Of a DNA stretch of 64,000 bases, positions 26,555 through 34,997 are shown one piece after another. The translations under genes and the position numbers were made by a program. The number at the start of each line of letters is the position of its first letter. Within the stretch, counting starts at the first letter, position 1. A model generated the notes under the pieces. It saw nothing but the letters and a program-made list of their open reading frames with translations, made no database searches and had not been told where the DNA came from. Origin of the DNA: Halobiforma lacisalsi AJ5 (GTDB lineage Archaea > Halobacteriota > Halobacteria > Halobacteriales > Natrialbaceae); contig NZ_CP019285.1 of assembly GCF_000226975.2 (NCBI RefSeq), positions 1,922,001 through 1,986,000 of the forward strand, in the 5' to 3' direction.

Positions 26555-27355
26555 GTGCGCGAGTTCTCGGAAGACTACCTCCGGCGGACCCGTCGGGGGA
26601 TGTGGGACGACTCCCGCGAGGCCCTCGAGTCGCTCGACCTCGAGTCCCGCGACCGGATCCTCGACGTCGGCTGTGGCACCGGCGAGTTGAGCCGCGTGCT
26701 CGCGGCCGAATCGCCAGCCGACGCCGAGGTGATCGGCTGCGACGCCGATCCGGCCCTGCTCGAGGTCGCCGGCGAGCGGGTGGCCGTCGTGGCCGGCGAC
26801 GCCTATCAGTTGCCGTTCCCCGACGACGCCTTCGACCTGGTGGTCTGCCAGGCGCTGTTGATCAACCTGCCCGAGCCCGCGGCGGCGATCACGGAGTTTT
26901 CGCGGGTCTCCTCGGACCTGGTCGCGGCCGTCGAACCCGACAACGCCGCCGTCTCGATCGACTCGAGCGTCGACGCCGAGGGCGCCCTCGAACGGCGGGC
27001 CCGTCGGGCCTACCTGGACGGCGTCGAGACCGACGTCACGCTCGGGGCCGACGCCCGCGAGGCCTTCGAGGCCGCCGGGCTCGAGGTCCTCGAGACCCGT
27101 CGCTACGACCACGTTCGCCGGGTTGAACCGCCATACGACGAGGGGGCGGTCGTCGCTGCGCGCCGGAAGGCGACGGGAGCCGGGTTGGCCGACGACCGGA
27201 AGACGATGCTCTCCGGGGGACTGACCGAACGCGAGTACGACCAACTCCGGAGCGAGTGGCGCCGGATGGGCCGAAACGTCGTCGCCCAGATGGAGGCCCG
27301 CGAGTACGAACGCGAGGAGACCGTTCCGTTCTTCGTCACCGTCGGACGCGTCTAA
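26555..27355 (+). CDS. class I SAM-dependent methyltransferase (GTG start)
   Basis: A 266-residue Methyltransf_25-type enzyme: RILDVGCGTGELSRVL (motif I), EVIGCDADPALLE (II), DLVVCQALLINLPEP (III). Uncommonly, it carries a ~110-residue C-terminal extension after the Rossmann domain, of helical character and ending VPFFVTVGRV. The start is GTG (Val), placed 25-30 nt after a TTTTTA TATA-like element, the spacing of a leaderless transcript. The upstream 60 bp is a low-complexity CTCG/GTGG repeat tract (26430-26486). The end overlaps the convergent downstream gene by 4 nt. Confidence 0.86.
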   Translation: MREFSEDYLRRTRRGMWDDSREALESLDLESRDRILDVGCGTGELSRVLAAESPADAEVIGCDADPALLEVAGERVAVVAGDAYQLPFPDDAFDLVVCQALLINLPEPAAAITEFSRVSSDLVAAVEPDNAAVSIDSSVDAEGALERRARRAYLDGVETDVTLGADAREAFEAAGLEVLETRRYDHVRRVEPPYDEGAVVAARRKATGAGLADDRKTMLSGGLTEREYDQLRSEWRRMGRNVVAQMEAREYEREETVPFFVTVGRV

Positions 27356-27621
27356 TCCGCCGAGTCGCTTCGGTCGGGTCCACCGCCGTCGCCGTTATCG
27401 GTATCGTCGCCGTCACCATCCTCCGCGTCCTTCCCGAGCAGGGAGACGTAGATGCCGATCAGGCCGGCGGTGACGACGATCAGGCCCGTCACGAGATCCA
27501 GGGACCCGGCGAGCGCGAGCGCCGATCCGGTCATCACCAGCGCGACGTTCGCGAGCAGCGCGAGCCGGGGCGAACGGAGTCGCTCGAGGATGGCCGCGGT
27601 GGAAACCGTCAGCAGTGGCAT
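27352..27621 (-). CDS. small two-span membrane protein with acidic tail
   Basis: An 89-residue protein with two hydrophobic segments (about residues 18-38 and 43-62) separated by a short polar turn. A strongly acidic Gly/Asp-rich tail follows (KDAEDGDGDDTDNGDGG...). The N-terminal RLRSPRLAL could be cytoplasmic. The frame is open nine codons further, but MPLLTVSTAAILERL is the better start. It is convergent with the methyltransferase (4-nt overlap of stops) and divergent from the ABC transporter. The family is not recognised. Confidence 0.6.
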   Translation of the reverse strand: MPLLTVSTAAILERLRSPRLALLANVALVMTGSALALAGSLDLVTGLIVVTAGLIGIYVSLLGKDAEDGDGDDTDNGDGGGPDRSDSAD

Positions 27622-27772
27622 ACGGATACCCACCGACGGCGGGATCAAAGTTCTTCGTATCCCTCGCTATGTCCAACAGCGGAACGGGTCGTCTCCAGTC
27701 CCGAGGGACGGCGGGGCAACCTGGATCGAACCGGCCGCGCGTTCTATATGTACTCCGAACGAACAGTTCGAT

Positions 27773-28870
27773 ATGGCTGCGATCGAACTCGAAGGGGTTT
27801 CGAAGGACTACGGGGAGGTCCTCGCCGTCGACGATGTCAGCTTCGACGTCGAGGAGGGGGAAATCTTCGGCTACCTCGGGCCGAACGGTGCCGGCAAGAC
27901 GACGACGATCCGCGCGCTGCTGGGCCTCATCTCACCGACCGCGGGGACGGCCCGGGTGCTCGGGCGCGAGGTAACCGACGAGCGCGCCCTGATCGAAGCC
28001 AAGCGACGGATCGGCTACCTGCCGGACAGTCCGGCGTTCGACGAATCGGTGACGGGAAGGGAAATCGTCGACCTCCACGCCCGGATCAAAGGCGACGAAC
28101 GCAGCGAGGAACTCCTCGAGTTGTTCGAGCCGCCGCTCTCCCGGAAGATCCGGGACTACTCCCACGGGAACGTCAAGAAGCTCGGGCTGGTGACGGCGTT
28201 CATGCACGATCCCGACCTGGTGATTCTGGACGAACCGACGGGCGGGCTCGACCCGCTGATGAAACAGCGCTTCGCCGAATTCCTTCGGGACGAGAAAGCG
28301 CGGGGTGTGACGGTGTTTCTCTCCTCGCACATCCTGGGGGAGGTACGACGGCTCTGCGACCGGGTGGGGATCATCCGGAACGGCCGACTCGTCACCGTCG
28401 AGCCGGTCGAGGCCCTGCTCGACAGGAGCGGCAAGGTGGTACGGCTGCGGGCCGCGGAGCCGATCCCGCGGTCGGCCCTGGACCTCGAGGGGGTCTACGA
28501 CCTCGAGACGAGCCTGTCGGGGGGCGGAGACGCCTCCAGTGGGCCACGGTCGGGGGCGGAACCGGGTCGAGCGGGCGACGGCCCCAGCGATTCAGGGGTC
28601 ACCACCGAAGCGACCGTCGAGGGAGAGCGCCGGTCCGGGTCGGAGACGACGGCCGAGTCAGCGGCCGCGTTCACCGAGTGTACGTTCACCTTCACCGGTG
28701 ACGTCAACGCCCTGCTCGAGCGCGTGCGCGAGTACCGGTTGCTCGACCTCACGATCGAGGAGGCGCCCCTCGAGGACGTGTTCCTGCGGTTCTACGGCGA
28801 GGGCGATGGTGACGGTGACGGAGACAGCGACGGCGACGGCGACGGTGACGGGGGTGGGACGGATGCTTGA
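27773..28870 (+). CDS. ABC transporter ATP-binding protein
   Basis: ATPase of an ABC-2 exporter, 365 residues. Walker A GPNGAGKT is at 36-43 and Walker B LVILDEP at 149-155 with catalytic Glu154. The signature motif is atypical, YSHGNVKK in place of LSGGQ, as in several haloarchaeal drug/polymer exporters. H-loop SSHIL follows. After residue ~235 there is a Ser/Gly/Glu low-complexity insert, then a small alpha/beta domain, and finally a (Gly-Asp)n tail encoded by a 6-bp repeat (28800-28857). The gene overlaps the permease by 8 nt (ATGCTTGA). The start ATG lies ~25 nt after TTCTATATG. Confidence 0.93.
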   Translation: MAAIELEGVSKDYGEVLAVDDVSFDVEEGEIFGYLGPNGAGKTTTIRALLGLISPTAGTARVLGREVTDERALIEAKRRIGYLPDSPAFDESVTGREIVDLHARIKGDERSEELLELFEPPLSRKIRDYSHGNVKKLGLVTAFMHDPDLVILDEPTGGLDPLMKQRFAEFLRDEKARGVTVFLSSHILGEVRRLCDRVGIIRNGRLVTVEPVEALLDRSGKVVRLRAAEPIPRSALDLEGVYDLETSLSGGGDASSGPRSGAEPGRAGDGPSDSGVTTEATVEGERRSGSETTAESAAAFTECTFTFTGDVNALLERVREYRLLDLTIEEAPLEDVFLRFYGEGDGDGDGDSDGDGDGDGGGTDA

Positions 28871-29651
28871 ACTGGCCCGGTTCGACGGCCGAAACCGCTT
28901 GCGGGGAAGCATCTACCTCTCGATCGCCATGGCGGCGCTCGCGGCGCTGATGGTCTGGGTGTTCCCGTCCTACAGCGACGCGTTCGGCGGCGACGAGCAG
29001 ATCCTCGAGGCCATGCCGGAGGTGATGATCCGGATGTTCGACATCCAGACGTTCACCAGCCTCGAGGGGTTCCTGGTGTTCGAACTCTACGTCTTCGGCT
29101 GGATCATCCTGCTCGGCCTCTATCTCGCGTACCTCGGCGCGGGGACGATCGCCGACGACGTCGAGCGGGGTCGTATGGACATCGTCCTCTCGATGCCACT
29201 CTCGCGAGCCCGGGTCCTCCTCGAGCGATACACGGTGCTCGCGGTCCCGATCGTCGCGGTCAACGTCCTCACCCCGATCGTCGTCTACGTCGGCGGTCAG
29301 TTGATCGACGAACCGATCCCCGCGGTGGACGTGCTCGCGGTTCACCTGCTGTCGATCCCCTACCTGTTCGTCTGTGGCGCGATCGGGCTGGCGGCGTCGG
29401 TGGCCGCCGACCGGGTCGGGATCGCACAGCGGATCGCCATCGGTGCCACGTTCGGGCTGTTCCTGATCGAGTCGATGGTCGTCGACACCGACTACGAGCG
29501 ATTCGGCGCGATCTCGCCGACCCGGTACTACGACCCCGGAGAGATCCTGCTCGAGGGGACCTACGATCTCGGAAACGTGGCGGTCCTGTTCGCGATGGGG
29601 CTCGTCCTCGTCCTCGCGAGTTACCTCTGGTTCAAACGGGCCGACATCTAG
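28863..29651 (+). CDS. ABC-2 type permease
   Basis: A 262-residue membrane subunit with six predicted spans, starting MLELARFDGRNRLRG, a typical cytoplasmic amphipathic entry helix. The central ADDVERGRMDIVLSMPLSRARVLLERY is the coupling-helix signature shared by NosY/ABC-2 permeases (hydrophobic spans flank it). The C-terminus ends LASYLWFKRADI. Its start lies inside the end of the ATPase gene, so the two are translationally coupled and form one exporter; the substrate is unknown. The stop overlaps the convergent Bat-like gene by 4 nt. Confidence 0.93.
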   Translation: MLELARFDGRNRLRGSIYLSIAMAALAALMVWVFPSYSDAFGGDEQILEAMPEVMIRMFDIQTFTSLEGFLVFELYVFGWIILLGLYLAYLGAGTIADDVERGRMDIVLSMPLSRARVLLERYTVLAVPIVAVNVLTPIVVYVGGQLIDEPIPAVDVLAVHLLSIPYLFVCGAIGLAASVAADRVGIAQRIAIGATFGLFLIESMVVDTDYERFGAISPTRYYDPGEILLEGTYDLGNVAVLFAMGLVLVLASYLWFKRADI

Positions 29652-30298
29652 TCCCTGGACTCCGCGAGCAACGTGTTCTCGATCAACGTCGACACGCCGC
29701 GGCGAAACCGTTCCGAAGCCGCGTTCGACGAGATACCCACCCGTTCGCCGAGTTCCGCGAGCGTACACGACCGCGGAACGTCGAGATAGCCGGTTTCGAC
29801 GGCCGCCTCGAGAAGTTCGCGCTGGCGCTCCGTCGTGCCGTACTGTGAGCGAGCGGCCCCCTCGCGTCGCTCGTACAGTCGCTCGAGTTCGACCTCGATG
29901 TCCCGTCGCGTACAGAAGGCTCGGAACTCCTCGAGCGCATCGTAATCCGGAAATGAAACGCGGAACTTCCAGCCGTCACGATCCGCCGTTACGTCCTCCA
30001 GCACGATCGCCCGATCGACGATGATCGGGTAGACGCTCGAGCGGTGTCCGGCCTCCGTCAGTTCGATCCGGTAGAGACGGCGCCGGTCGAGCGACGTCAT
30101 TCGGGACGCCTCCGTGACGGTCCGATCGTTCTCGAGTCGTGTCTCGAGGGGTTCGAAATCGTCTGTCTCGAACCAGACGAGCATCTGGTGGATGCCCTCT
30201 TCCGTGAGGTCGGACTGGACCCACTCGAGTTCGGCCGGCGACTGTGACAGCGTCTCCTCCAGGATCGGATAGTCGATCACGAACGTGGCGAGCAACAC
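29648..30298 (-). CDS. Bat-type (bacterio-opsin activator) HTH regulator
   Basis: A 216-residue transcription regulator. The N-terminal ~145 residues form a beta-rich sensor region of unknown ligand, and the C-terminal HTH_10 domain (about 155-211) reads TERQRELLEAAVETGYLDVPRSCTL-type, then AELGERVGISSNAASERFRRG. That is diagnostic of the haloarchaeal bacterioopsin-activator family. No GAF/PAS domain is present. Convergent with the ABC exporter, it could regulate it, but that is only proximity. Confidence 0.93.
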   Translation of the reverse strand: MLLATFVIDYPILEETLSQSPAELEWVQSDLTEEGIHQMLVWFETDDFEPLETRLENDRTVTEASRMTSLDRRRLYRIELTEAGHRSSVYPIIVDRAIVLEDVTADRDGWKFRVSFPDYDALEEFRAFCTRRDIEVELERLYERREGAARSQYGTTERQRELLEAAVETGYLDVPRSCTLAELGERVGISSNAASERFRRGVSTLIENTLLAESRD

Positions 30299-30421
30299 GG
30301 TAACTCCCTGCCGGCAGTAGGGCCGGTCGGCCTACGCATCTTGTGGCCGCGGTCGCCGGGGATTATAAAGGCGTGAATATCGAGGCCGTCCTGCTATTTG
30401 TCCGACACCTAACTATTGAAT

Positions 30422-30838
30422 ATGGGGTATCCAAACGATACGGGTGGGGCGGACACGATCGGTCGACGACTGGACTTGCTCGCGGATCGCCGCCGACGGG
30501 AGCTCTGCCAGTACCTGTACACGACCGACCGATCGGAGTTTACCGCTTCGGAGCTGGCCGAGCAACTCTCGGGGAGCGAGGGGAGTGAGGGGAGTGAGGG
30601 GAGTGAGGGGAGTGAGGGGAAGCCCCGATCGGCCGGCGTCGCGACCCTCGAGCGGAACCTGCGACACGTTCACCTCCCGAAACTGGACGACGCCGGCGTC
30701 ATCGAATACGATCCGACGGCGGGACGACTCGTCGCGAACGACCGCCGGGTCGGGGCGCTGTTCGACGTCCTCGAGACCGTGACCGAAGGCGTCGACGACG
30801 GGGCCGCCGACCCCGACACCGGCGCCGCGGCCGAGTAA
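30422..30838 (+). CDS. small HTH protein with in-gene GSE repeat (DUF7344-like)
   Basis: A 138-residue protein resembling the haloarchaeal DUF7344 group of single winged-helix proteins. DTIGRRLDLLADRRRRELCQYLY is the first helix pair and TASELAEQLSG the recognition region. It continues after an insert with ATLERNLRHVHLPKLDDAGVIEYDPTAGRL, typical of the domain's second half. The insert is five GSE tripeptides encoded by tandem 9-bp units placed inside the domain, between the two helix-turn halves. A TTG six bases upstream is an unlikely alternative start. The regulated gene is unknown. Confidence 0.78.
   Translation: MGYPNDTGGADTIGRRLDLLADRRRRELCQYLYTTDRSEFTASELAEQLSGSEGSEGSEGSEGSEGKPRSAGVATLERNLRHVHLPKLDDAGVIEYDPTAGRLVANDRRVGALFDVLETVTEGVDDGAADPDTGAAAE
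30572..30616 (+). repeat. in-frame 9-bp tandem repeat (5 units)
   Basis: Five head-to-tail units of GGGAG(C/T)GAG, each encoding Gly-Ser-Glu, inside the coding region at 30422-30838. The last four are identical in sequence, implying recent slippage. Copy-number change would lengthen or shorten a loop in the HTH domain without changing frame. Confidence 0.9.
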
Positions 30839-30843
30839 AGCGC

Positions 30844-31545
30844 CTACACCACGTCGCCCCGAACCGTCACGCCCTCCTGCTTTTCGCGCCAGGCGTGGAG
30901 TTCCCGGGCCGCTTCGGTCGCCTCGGCTTCCTCCATGCCGAGCATCTCGAGGGCCGCCGACAGCGTCGGGAGCGCGAGTTCGCTCTCCCGGAGTTTGCGG
31001 AACGCCTCGTCGCTGCGGACGCCGTCGGCCCACAGACAGACGCCCCGGGGATCCAGCAGTTGGGTGTAGTCGTCCCGCAGTTGTGCACCGCGCAGGCGCT
31101 GGGTGACGTTGTCCTCGAAGGAGGCGTTGCAGACCTCGAGGTGGATCGGGTCGGACTCGTCGTCCTGGAGCAGGTGGGCGGCCAGGCACTTCTCGGGGGC
31201 GGCGTGGCCGGCGGCGTTGGCCCGGAGATATTCGGGGTACTCCTCGGCCCAGTCGGCCCGGACGGATTTGCCGACGCCCTCGATACCGTGGGAGTTCCGG
31301 AAGCGTGTTTCGGGGTCTTCTTCGTCGCCGTCTGCCCCCGCGGTTCCCGCCGGTCCGGGGCTGTCGTCCCGCATCAGGATGTCCTTGGTCAGGTAGACGT
31401 CCAGTCGCTCCACCGGATCGAGCCCCAGCGCGACGTCCCCGAAGGCCCACACCTCCCGGACCGGGACCGGCATACGGTCGCGTTCGACGGTGTCGACCAG
31501 CTCCTCGAGCCGGTCGACCGCTTCCGCGCGGTCGAATCCATTCAT
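30844..31545 (-). CDS. conserved haloarchaeal protein (possibly DUF7095)
   Basis: A 233-residue soluble acidic protein that I recognise as a widespread haloarchaeal family, catalogued I believe as DUF7095. Features are VPVREVWAFGDVALGLDPVERLDVYLTKDI (nucleotidyltransferase-like strand pattern with GD...LDVYL), VGKSVRADWAEEYPEYLRANAAGHAAPEKCLAAHLL, and the end LHAWREKQEGVTVRGDVV. The GxxGLD...D spacing recalls a minimal nucleotidyltransferase fold, but that is a guess. A ~25-residue Gly/Asp-rich loop (about 58-77) is extra. It is convergent with the HTH gene, 5 nt apart. Confidence 0.75.
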   Translation of the reverse strand: MNGFDRAEAVDRLEELVDTVERDRMPVPVREVWAFGDVALGLDPVERLDVYLTKDILMRDDSPGPAGTAGADGDEEDPETRFRNSHGIEGVGKSVRADWAEEYPEYLRANAAGHAAPEKCLAAHLLQDDESDPIHLEVCNASFEDNVTQRLRGAQLRDDYTQLLDPRGVCLWADGVRSDEAFRKLRESELALPTLSAALEMLGMEEAEATEAARELHAWREKQEGVTVRGDVV

Positions 31546-31637
31546 TGCCGGGTGTGGGGTCTCGAGGCGCAAAACGGTTTCTTCGTCCGGAACTCGCCGA
31601 CTCGTGCGCGACGTGGCTCGGCGAGCGGGGCAGTGGC

Positions 31638-32111
31638 TCAGACCGCTTTCTCCCGATCCGTCGTCACGTAAACGGTCTTTCGCACCGTCGCGTGGACCGT
31701 ACCCTCGTCGTCGACGAGGTCGACGGTGAAGTGGCGGTCGATCGCGTCGGTCCCGTCGGCCGCCAGTTCCGCCCGGATCGCGTCGATCTCCTCGTCGGTG
31801 AGCCGGAAAGTCGCGTACAGCGTGTCCCTCCCGGGCTTCTTGAACCGGATCTCGGCTTCCTTGTCCCAGACGACGTAGCCGTCGCCGAGCGTCTTCAGCA
31901 ACATCATCATGTAGAAGGGGTCGACCGCGGCGTACATGCTGCCGCCGAAGGTCGTCCCGACGTAGTTCCGCGTCCGCCAGGTGTGAGGGAGTTTGACCCG
32001 AATCTCCTGCCAGTCGGGCGCGATGTACGTGACGCGGCCTCCGGTCCCCCGGTAGGCGGGAAAGAGGTTGAACCCGAGCCGGTAGAGCCGCGCGCGCAGC
32101 GCATCGAACAT
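31638..32111 (-). CDS. DUF4442 / hotdog-fold thioesterase-like protein
   Basis: A 157-residue single hotdog-domain protein of the DUF4442 (PaaI-related) type, expected to hydrolyse acyl-CoA thioesters. Landmarks are YRGTGGRVTYIAPDWQEIRVKLPHTWRTRNYVGTTFGGSMYAAVDPF, where the GG-S-x-Y-A-A segment caps the active site, and a second half VVWDKEAEIRFKKPGRDTL...HFTVDLVDDEG. The frame is open 29 codons upstream, but MFDALRARLYRLGFNLFPAY matches the family N-terminus. The substrate is unknown. Confidence 0.82.
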   Translation of the reverse strand: MFDALRARLYRLGFNLFPAYRGTGGRVTYIAPDWQEIRVKLPHTWRTRNYVGTTFGGSMYAAVDPFYMMMLLKTLGDGYVVWDKEAEIRFKKPGRDTLYATFRLTDEEIDAIRAELAADGTDAIDRHFTVDLVDDEGTVHATVRKTVYVTTDREKAV

Positions 32112-32247
32112 GCCTCGAGTCGCGCTCGACGGGTGAAAACGGTTGCCAAACGCCGGGTCCGTGGTCGATCGTTGGCCGTACTCGGTCCGGTGTGTCACTT
32201 CCTGTCAAGAGAGCAGGTTTTTGTCGGTCCCCGTCGAACATCGGCGT

Positions 32248-32967
32248 ATGAGACACCGCGTCTTCAACGAGGACGGCGACGAGGAGCTCGTCTTCGTCAT
32301 GGGCTGGGGAAACCGCTGGACCCACGAGAACGTCGGCTGGCTCATCGGCGAACTCACCGACGCCGGCTACCGGGTCCACGCCTTCGAACTCCCGACGAAC
32401 GTCGAGGACTTCAAGACCGATTGGCTCGAGCCGATCGCCGAGTACGTCCTCGACCTGGACGAGTATCAGTTGCTCGCCCACAGCGCGGGCGCGCTCGTCG
32501 CCCAGGCGCTCGACGGCGCGGACAACCACGTCTACCTGAGCCCCTGGTGGGGGTACGGCGACGCCTATCCCGACCTCTTCCTCGAGGCCGTCTCGCAACT
32601 CCCGACGGCGTTCCCGTTCCTCCCGGTCGCCGAAATGGGGCGGGAGGAACTGGGGGAGCGGGCGACCGACCACCAGCTCTCGACGCTCCCGCGGTGGGTC
32701 TCTCCCGCGTTCGTCCGCGAAACTCGCCACGCACAGGAGGACCTGCTGACGATCGACCACGATGCGGTCGTCTTCTGTTCGCTCCGGGACCCGGTCATCG
32801 ACCTGGCGCCGATCGGCGAGCGCGTTCCCGCCGAGCACGTCGTCCTCTACGATGGCGGGCACGAACTGTTCTCCTCGGCGACCCGCGAGCGGTACGTCGA
32901 CCTCCTGCTCGAGGCGCTCGAGGAGGGCGCACCGGCCGTCGAGGACCGGCCGCGCGTGCCCGCCTGA
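32248..32967 (+). CDS. alpha/beta hydrolase
   Basis: A 239-residue single-domain hydrolase. Strand-turn VFVMGWGNRWTHENVGWLI supplies the oxyanion-hole region, nucleophile elbow AHSAGAL carries the Ser near residue 82, and VFCSLRDPVIDLAP carries the acid Asp. The catalytic His is in DGGHELFSS near 211. Residues around the elbow differ from lipases (AHSAG instead of GxSxG), as in the serine-hydrolase RBBP9-like and thioesterase-like groups. Start ATG at CGGCGTATGAGACACC. It is divergent from the DUF4442 gene. Confidence 0.83.
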   Translation: MRHRVFNEDGDEELVFVMGWGNRWTHENVGWLIGELTDAGYRVHAFELPTNVEDFKTDWLEPIAEYVLDLDEYQLLAHSAGALVAQALDGADNHVYLSPWWGYGDAYPDLFLEAVSQLPTAFPFLPVAEMGREELGERATDHQLSTLPRWVSPAFVRETRHAQEDLLTIDHDAVVFCSLRDPVIDLAPIGERVPAEHVVLYDGGHELFSSATRERYVDLLLEALEEGAPAVEDRPRVPA

Positions 32968-33025
32968 TCCCGCCGCTGGAATCCAGACGAAACCGTCATG
33001 GGTGCCCGTCGACAACGACCCGGTG

Positions 33026-33985
33026 ATGGATTGTAACCGGTGTGACGAGGAGGCGGTCATGCACGCCGCCTACTCGGGTCAGCACCTCTGTGCGGACCAC
33101 TTCCGCGAGTCGGTCGAGAAGCGGGTACGCCGTCGGGTCCGCCGCGACGACCTCGTCCCGCAGGACGCGACCCCCGAGGACCCGGAGACGTGGGTGATCG
33201 GGCTCTCCGGCGGCAAGGACAGCGTCGTTCTCACAAAAATTCTCCACGACACGTTCGCCGAGGACCCCCGAATCGAACTCGTCGGGCTGACCATCCACGA
33301 GGGGATCGAGGGCTACCGCGACAAGTCGGTCGACGCCTGCGTCGATCTCTCCCGGGACCTGGGCATCCGGCACGAACTCGTCTCCTACGCCGAGGAGTTC
33401 GGCATCGAGATGGACGACGTCGTCGAGGACGACCCCGAGAACATGGCCGCCTGCGCCTACTGCGGCGTCTTCCGGCGGGACGTCCTCTCGCGGTACGCCG
33501 ACGACCTCGAGGCCGACCTCCTGTTGACGGGCCACAACCTCGACGACGAGGCCCAGACTGCCCTGATGAACTTCCTCGAGGGCGACGTCGAACAGATCGC
33601 CAAACACTTCGATGCGAGCCTCGGTCCCCTCTCCGAGCGCGAGGACCAGGAGGAGTTCGTCCCGCGGGCGAAGCCGCTGCGGGACGTCCCCGAGAAGGAG
33701 GTCGCCCTCTATGCCCACCTCGAGGATCTCCCTGCACACATCACCGAGTGTCCCCACTCGAGTGAGGCCTATCGGGCGGAAATCCAGCAGTTGTTGTACG
33801 ATCTCGAGGAGAACCATCCCGGAACGCGACACTCGATCCTCTCGGGGTACGAGGAACTGGCAGGCATCGCCGCCGAGCGCTACGGCGGGGACGACGGCGC
33901 CGACCTGCGGGAGTGTTCCGAGTGCGGGTCGACGACGACCCGCGAGGTCTGTCGGAAGTGCTCGCTGCTCGAGTCGCTCGCCTGA
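33026..33985 (+). CDS. ncsA: tRNA 2-thiolation protein NcsA (Ncs6/TtuA family)
   Basis: Adenylating sulfur transferase that, with the ubiquitin-like SAMP2, thiolates U34 of Lys/Glu/Gln tRNAs in haloarchaea. It has 319 residues. The N-terminal zinc ribbon has C3, C6 and C22 plus nearby His. The PP-loop SGGKDS is at 61-66, the paired Cys ENMAACAYCG near 140 is the catalytic/iron-sulfur region, and the C-terminal zinc motif is CSECG...CRKC. TGHNLDDEAQTALMNFL and HITECPHS are typical of the TIGR00269 group. It complements elp3 at 43.1-44.7 kb in building modified U34, although they are not adjacent. Confidence 0.94.
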   Translation: MDCNRCDEEAVMHAAYSGQHLCADHFRESVEKRVRRRVRRDDLVPQDATPEDPETWVIGLSGGKDSVVLTKILHDTFAEDPRIELVGLTIHEGIEGYRDKSVDACVDLSRDLGIRHELVSYAEEFGIEMDDVVEDDPENMAACAYCGVFRRDVLSRYADDLEADLLLTGHNLDDEAQTALMNFLEGDVEQIAKHFDASLGPLSEREDQEEFVPRAKPLRDVPEKEVALYAHLEDLPAHITECPHSSEAYRAEIQQLLYDLEENHPGTRHSILSGYEELAGIAAERYGGDDGADLRECSECGSTTTREVCRKCSLLESLA

Positions 33986-34072
33986 GACGGTATCCGTTTC
34001 GCTCGCTTCTCCGCCGTACGTAGAACGCGTCGTACGCAGCAAGCGTCGGGAGCGTCGGCTCCGTCCGACGTC

Positions 34073-34888
34073 CTACTCGCTCCCCAACCGCCGTCGCGCC
34101 ACCTCGAGGTCCGCCGGCGTGTTGACGTTCAGGTGCCACCCCTCGAGTTCGACGCCGACGTACCGCCGTCGGTCGACCAGCGACTCGAGGGCGTCGGCGA
34201 GTTCGTACTCGTCGCCGTCGCTGTCGGCCCGGGAGACGCCGAGAAAGGCCTCGAGCAACGCTGCAGTGTCGTGGATCTGGACGCCCGCGGCGACGTAAGC
34301 GGCGTCGTCTTCTCCCCCAGTCGACTCGCCGACCGACGCGTCGATCGCCCGGACGGTACCATCGCTCGCGAGGTCGCAGTAAGCCGTCGCCTCGGCTTCG
34401 TTCCTCGAGACGCGATCGAGCAGAAGAACGCCGTCGACGCCCGACTCGCGGTGACGGTCGACCAGCCGCGAGAGGTCGCAGTCGTCGGCGAAGACGTTGT
34501 CGCCGTTGACGAGGACGACGTCTTCGGGAACGGACGGCGGAAGCGAGATCGCACCGGGGTCGCTCCCCCACCCGGCCCCCATCGGGGGCAACGTCGCGTC
34601 GTACCCGTCGACGACCGCCCGGCGAACCGCGTGGGCGAGCCCCTGCCGTTCGCGTTGCACCGCGTACGTGATCGGCACGCCCGCGATCGACTCGCCGACG
34701 CGGTTGACGATCGCCTCGCGACGGTATCCGACCACGACGACGAACCGGTCGACGCCAGCGTCGACGAGTCGCCGAAGCGACCGCTCGAGCATCGGCTCGC
34801 CGCCGACCTCGAGCAGCGGCTTCGGCGTCTCGTCCGTATACGGCCGTAAACGAGTTCCGCGACCGGCTGCGAAGACGAACGCGTGCAT
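34073..34888 (-). CDS. sugar-phosphate nucleotidyltransferase
   Basis: A 271-residue NTP-transferase that makes an NDP-sugar from a sugar 1-phosphate. It has N-terminal signature AAGRGTRLRPYTDETPKPLLEVGGEPML and the later VLVNGDNVFADDCDLSRL (Mg-binding Asp). The C-terminal region ends WHLNVNTPADLEVARRRL. A non-conserved loop (about 100-122, GYDATLPPMGAGWGSDPGA) and SVGESTGGEDD are insertions. It resembles the haloarchaeal AglF/glucose-1-phosphate thymidylyltransferase group that feeds surface-glycan synthesis; the exact sugar cannot be told. Confidence 0.88.
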   Translation of the reverse strand: MHAFVFAAGRGTRLRPYTDETPKPLLEVGGEPMLERSLRRLVDAGVDRFVVVVGYRREAIVNRVGESIAGVPITYAVQRERQGLAHAVRRAVVDGYDATLPPMGAGWGSDPGAISLPPSVPEDVVLVNGDNVFADDCDLSRLVDRHRESGVDGVLLLDRVSRNEAEATAYCDLASDGTVRAIDASVGESTGGEDDAAYVAAGVQIHDTAALLEAFLGVSRADSDGDEYELADALESLVDRRRYVGVELEGWHLNVNTPADLEVARRRLGSE

Positions 34889-34997
34889 TCTCGAGTCCGA
34901 GTGAAAGACCGGTCTCCGCGGTTACGAACGTTCGGATCGAATTCGCTTCGAGAATCGGAACACGGATCGAACGCAGAAAGCGCCGACCGCGGTCCGG

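Noticed and set aside
31305-33026. 573-codon plus-strand frame
   Set aside because: Shadow of genes at 31.6-33.0 kb; composition is Arg/Gly/Pro with no domain.
30844-33060. 738-codon minus frame spanning three genes
   Set aside because: Only the last 233 codons form a conserved protein. The rest is antisense to the alpha/beta hydrolase and overlaps the DUF4442 gene in another frame.
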